From: a virus
DNA: 24,269 nt
Virus record (IMG/VR): IMGVR_UViG_3300010354_000635
Span: 1 to 24,269 of that record
Reading direction: 5' to 3' (one strand)
Shown here: piece after piece, positions 22,829 to 24,269 of the stretch
How positions within the stretch are numbered: the first letter of the stretch is position 1
How the letters are laid out: each line of letters begins with the position of its first letter
Notes under the pieces: model-generated
The model's input: only the letters and a program-made list of their open reading frames with translations
Databases searched by the model: none
Told to the model about the DNA's origin: nothing
Translations under genes and position numbers: made by a program

Positions 22829-23550
22829 TGACACTAAAAATATATTGTTTCAAGTGGGGTACTAAGTACGGTCCTGAATACGTGAATAGGTTGTACAAAT
22901 CTATATGTAAAAATTATAAGGGCAGCATTGTATTTACGTGTATAACCGATGATAAGACTGGATTAAATTCGAATATCAATATTATTGATTACAATACCAG
23001 TAAAATACATAGTCTTAATAATGTTTTTACTATTGAAAAATTAAAACTATTTGATCCAAACTATGTTGGTCCTGGCAATAACATATTGTTTGATATTGAT
23101 GTCTTATGTTTAAAAGATTTTACTTCTTATATAAAAGAATATAATTTTGTTGAACCAAGATTTATTAAGAATTATTGGGCTAATCCTGAGCAATGCGTTG
23201 CTTATTTCCATAAAGGAGCCTGTGATATAAACAGTTCTTTTATTACATGGAAAGATAATCAATTAGAACCACTTTATAAATTCTATATAGACAATAAAAA
23301 GAAAATAAATTTCTTATTTAAAAGCTTCGATAAATCTCTTTTTGGCATATTCAGAGATAAATTAAAATATCATCCAAGAAATATTGTTTATGCTTATAAC
23401 TTTGGTGCTGATCATAGAGATGACATGAAACCAGATATTCTTAGAGATAATTACTATTTTTGTTTATTTAATACATCGCATGGAGTAGGTAAAGAACTTC
23501 ATGAAGTTGATGGCTGGGCAAAGAAGATGTGGGTTGATAACGATGCTTAA
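22825..23550 (+). CDS. Glycosyltransferase, GT-A fold (GT8-like)
   Basis: Predicted to transfer a sugar from a nucleotide-sugar donor. The 241-aa protein begins with LKIYCFKWGTKYGPEYVNRL, typical of small phage and bacterial GT-A enzymes. It has the metal-binding D-x-D motif D90-I-D92 in ILFDIDVLCL, preceded by the TIEKLKLFDP helix, and a C-terminal SHGVGKELHEVDGWAKKMW segment reminiscent of the final H-x-x-G-x-x-K motif of GT8. It has no membrane segment, so it acts in the cytoplasm. The ATG at 22825 overlaps the previous stop (ATGA); a second ATG follows one codon later. Donor and acceptor sugars are unknown. Confidence 0.83.
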   Translation: MMTLKIYCFKWGTKYGPEYVNRLYKSICKNYKGSIVFTCITDDKTGLNSNINIIDYNTSKIHSLNNVFTIEKLKLFDPNYVGPGNNILFDIDVLCLKDFTSYIKEYNFVEPRFIKNYWANPEQCVAYFHKGACDINSSFITWKDNQLEPLYKFYIDNKKKINFLFKSFDKSLFGIFRDKLKYHPRNIVYAYNFGADHRDDMKPDILRDNYYFCLFNTSHGVGKELHEVDGWAKKMWVDNDA

Positions 23551-24259
23551 TATGTCTCAGCTCAAAAAGCAGATGGATTCATATAATAAGTTTTATAATT
23601 CAAGACTTAGAGCATTTATTTCTGCTTATGAAGAAGAAAAGTCAAAAATATTTGAATCAGTACTTAATAAGTTCGATTTTATTAAGAATGAAAATGTGAG
23701 CTTTGTCGCTAGTGGCTTACCATTTTTTATGATTAATGTTTTAAATAAAAGATTTTATGAATGCGATAAAGAATTTAAATATCTAAATAGAAGTAAAAAA
23801 ATAATAAATCAAGATGATGGATTATTTGAAATTACTTTCATAGATTTAATTAAAAAAGAAAATGTTGAAAGACAAAATAACATTAAAACTATTAAACTAA
23901 TTGATTATAGTCCACTTATCAAATCTACATTTAATATTATTAAAGAACATTTTGAAAATTTATCAATAGAGTATCATAACAAAAATGTAAATTTTGAAGA
24001 TATCAGAGATATAACAAAAGATAGTTTAGTAATAATACCATACAGCGAATATTTGTATATATTGAATGAACTTAATATTTTCAACGAAGGACAGTATGTT
24101 TTAGTCTTCAATCAAAAAGATGATGACGAGAAAAGAAAAATTAATACAGTTCTTTGTATCGAAGATCTTGTAGAACAGTGTGGATTTAGTGAAACTTTAT
24201 TCGCCGAAAAATATGATTTAAACGGCATCAAGATGTATCTAGCTCTAGGAAAAATATGA
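23543..24259 (+). CDS. Unrecognised 238-aa protein of the modification operon
   Basis: No family recognised. It has an N-terminal helical part (MSQLKKQMDSYNKFYNSRLR, EEEKSKIFESVLNKF), then alternating strands and helices (VSFVASGLPFFMINVL, FEITFIDLIKKE, IKTIKLIDYSPLIKSTFNII, SLVIIPYSEYLYIL, YVLVFNQK) that suggest a Rossmann-like domain. It is very AT-rich with Lys, Asn and Ile. The start at 23543 overlaps the glycosyltransferase end by 8 nt; the ATG at 23552 is an equal alternative. Further upstream in-frame starts lie deep in the glycosyltransferase and were not used. Given the operon it may be another transferase, but there is no motif to prove it. Confidence 0.78.
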   Translation: MLNMSQLKKQMDSYNKFYNSRLRAFISAYEEEKSKIFESVLNKFDFIKNENVSFVASGLPFFMINVLNKRFYECDKEFKYLNRSKKIINQDDGLFEITFIDLIKKENVERQNNIKTIKLIDYSPLIKSTFNIIKEHFENLSIEYHNKNVNFEDIRDITKDSLVIIPYSEYLYILNELNIFNEGQYVLVFNQKDDDEKRKINTVLCIEDLVEQCGFSETLFAEKYDLNGIKMYLALGKI

Positions 24260-24269
24260 AAAACATAGT
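24256..24269 (+). CDS. Start of a further plus-strand gene, cut by the window edge
   Basis: An ATG at 24256 overlaps the preceding stop as ATGA and has AGGA 6 nt upstream (after TAGCTCT). Only the first codons (M-K-N-I) are visible, so no function can be assigned. The same ATGA coupling occurs elsewhere in this operon, which makes it likely that the operon continues. Confidence 0.5.

Noticed and set aside
23501-23542. Upstream starts for the last full plus-strand gene
   Set aside because: They lie within the glycosyltransferase coding sequence with no ribosome site. Starts at 23543 or 23552 fit the coupling pattern better.
1-24269. tRNA genes, CRISPR arrays, insertion sequences, integrase or attachment sites
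   Set aside because: I saw no tRNA-like cloverleaf, spaced direct repeats, transposase, recombinase or flanking target duplication. The absence is by eye only; a tRNA scan would settle the first point.

Overview
The window is a stretch of a T4-like myovirus genome. Most of the core genes of the Tevenvirinae and marine (cyanophage/pelagiphage-like) T4 supergroup are recognisable from their proteins. In minus-strand transcription order these are 13-14-15-16-17-18-19-20-67-[gene 68 position]-[80-aa orf]-21-22-23-[142-aa orf]-[tail-tube-like protein], then uvsY-uvsW-[orf]-55-[orf]-47. The DNA is AT-rich, though it is locally heterogeneous. No host marker gene, tRNA, integrase, IS element or CRISPR array was seen, so the host cannot be named. 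Marine-type T4 phages are the closest match by gene order. This is a memory-based judgement, not a search result.

Layout. Positions 1-3715 (minus) hold the replication/recombination and late-sigma block: gp47 nuclease (cut by the window edge), a small orf, sigma factor gp55, an LSm-like orf, UvsW helicase and UvsY mediator. The genes overlap or nearly touch, and a sigma70-like promoter lies in front of uvsY. Positions 3776-4722 hold a tail-tube-like protein and a 142-aa protein whose N-terminus resembles T4 internal-protein capsid-targeting sequences. Positions 4723-4816 are the largest gap (94 bp); it contains a UUCG-tetraloop terminator followed at once by a late promoter. Positions 4817-10776 are the head genes (23, 22, 21, two small orfs, 67, 20). 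Positions 10821-18436 are tail tube, sheath, terminase and neck genes. At 18437-18505 a single palindrome carries overlapping late promoters facing both ways. From 18506 to the right edge a plus-strand, translationally coupled operon encodes modification-type enzymes: two methyltransferases, a 2OG-Fe(II) oxygenase, two sulfotransferase-like P-loop proteins, a glycosyltransferase and two unrecognised proteins. A further gene begins at the very end.

How the parts work together. The uvsY-to-47 operon supplies recombination functions and also makes gp55, which recognises TATAAATA late promoters. Exact copies of that octamer stand ahead of 23, 22, 18, 13, the 142-aa gene and the plus-strand cassette, so the cassette should be expressed together with the virion genes. 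This makes virion or late cell-surface modification the most natural hypothesis for it. There is no gene-free stretch longer than 300 bases.
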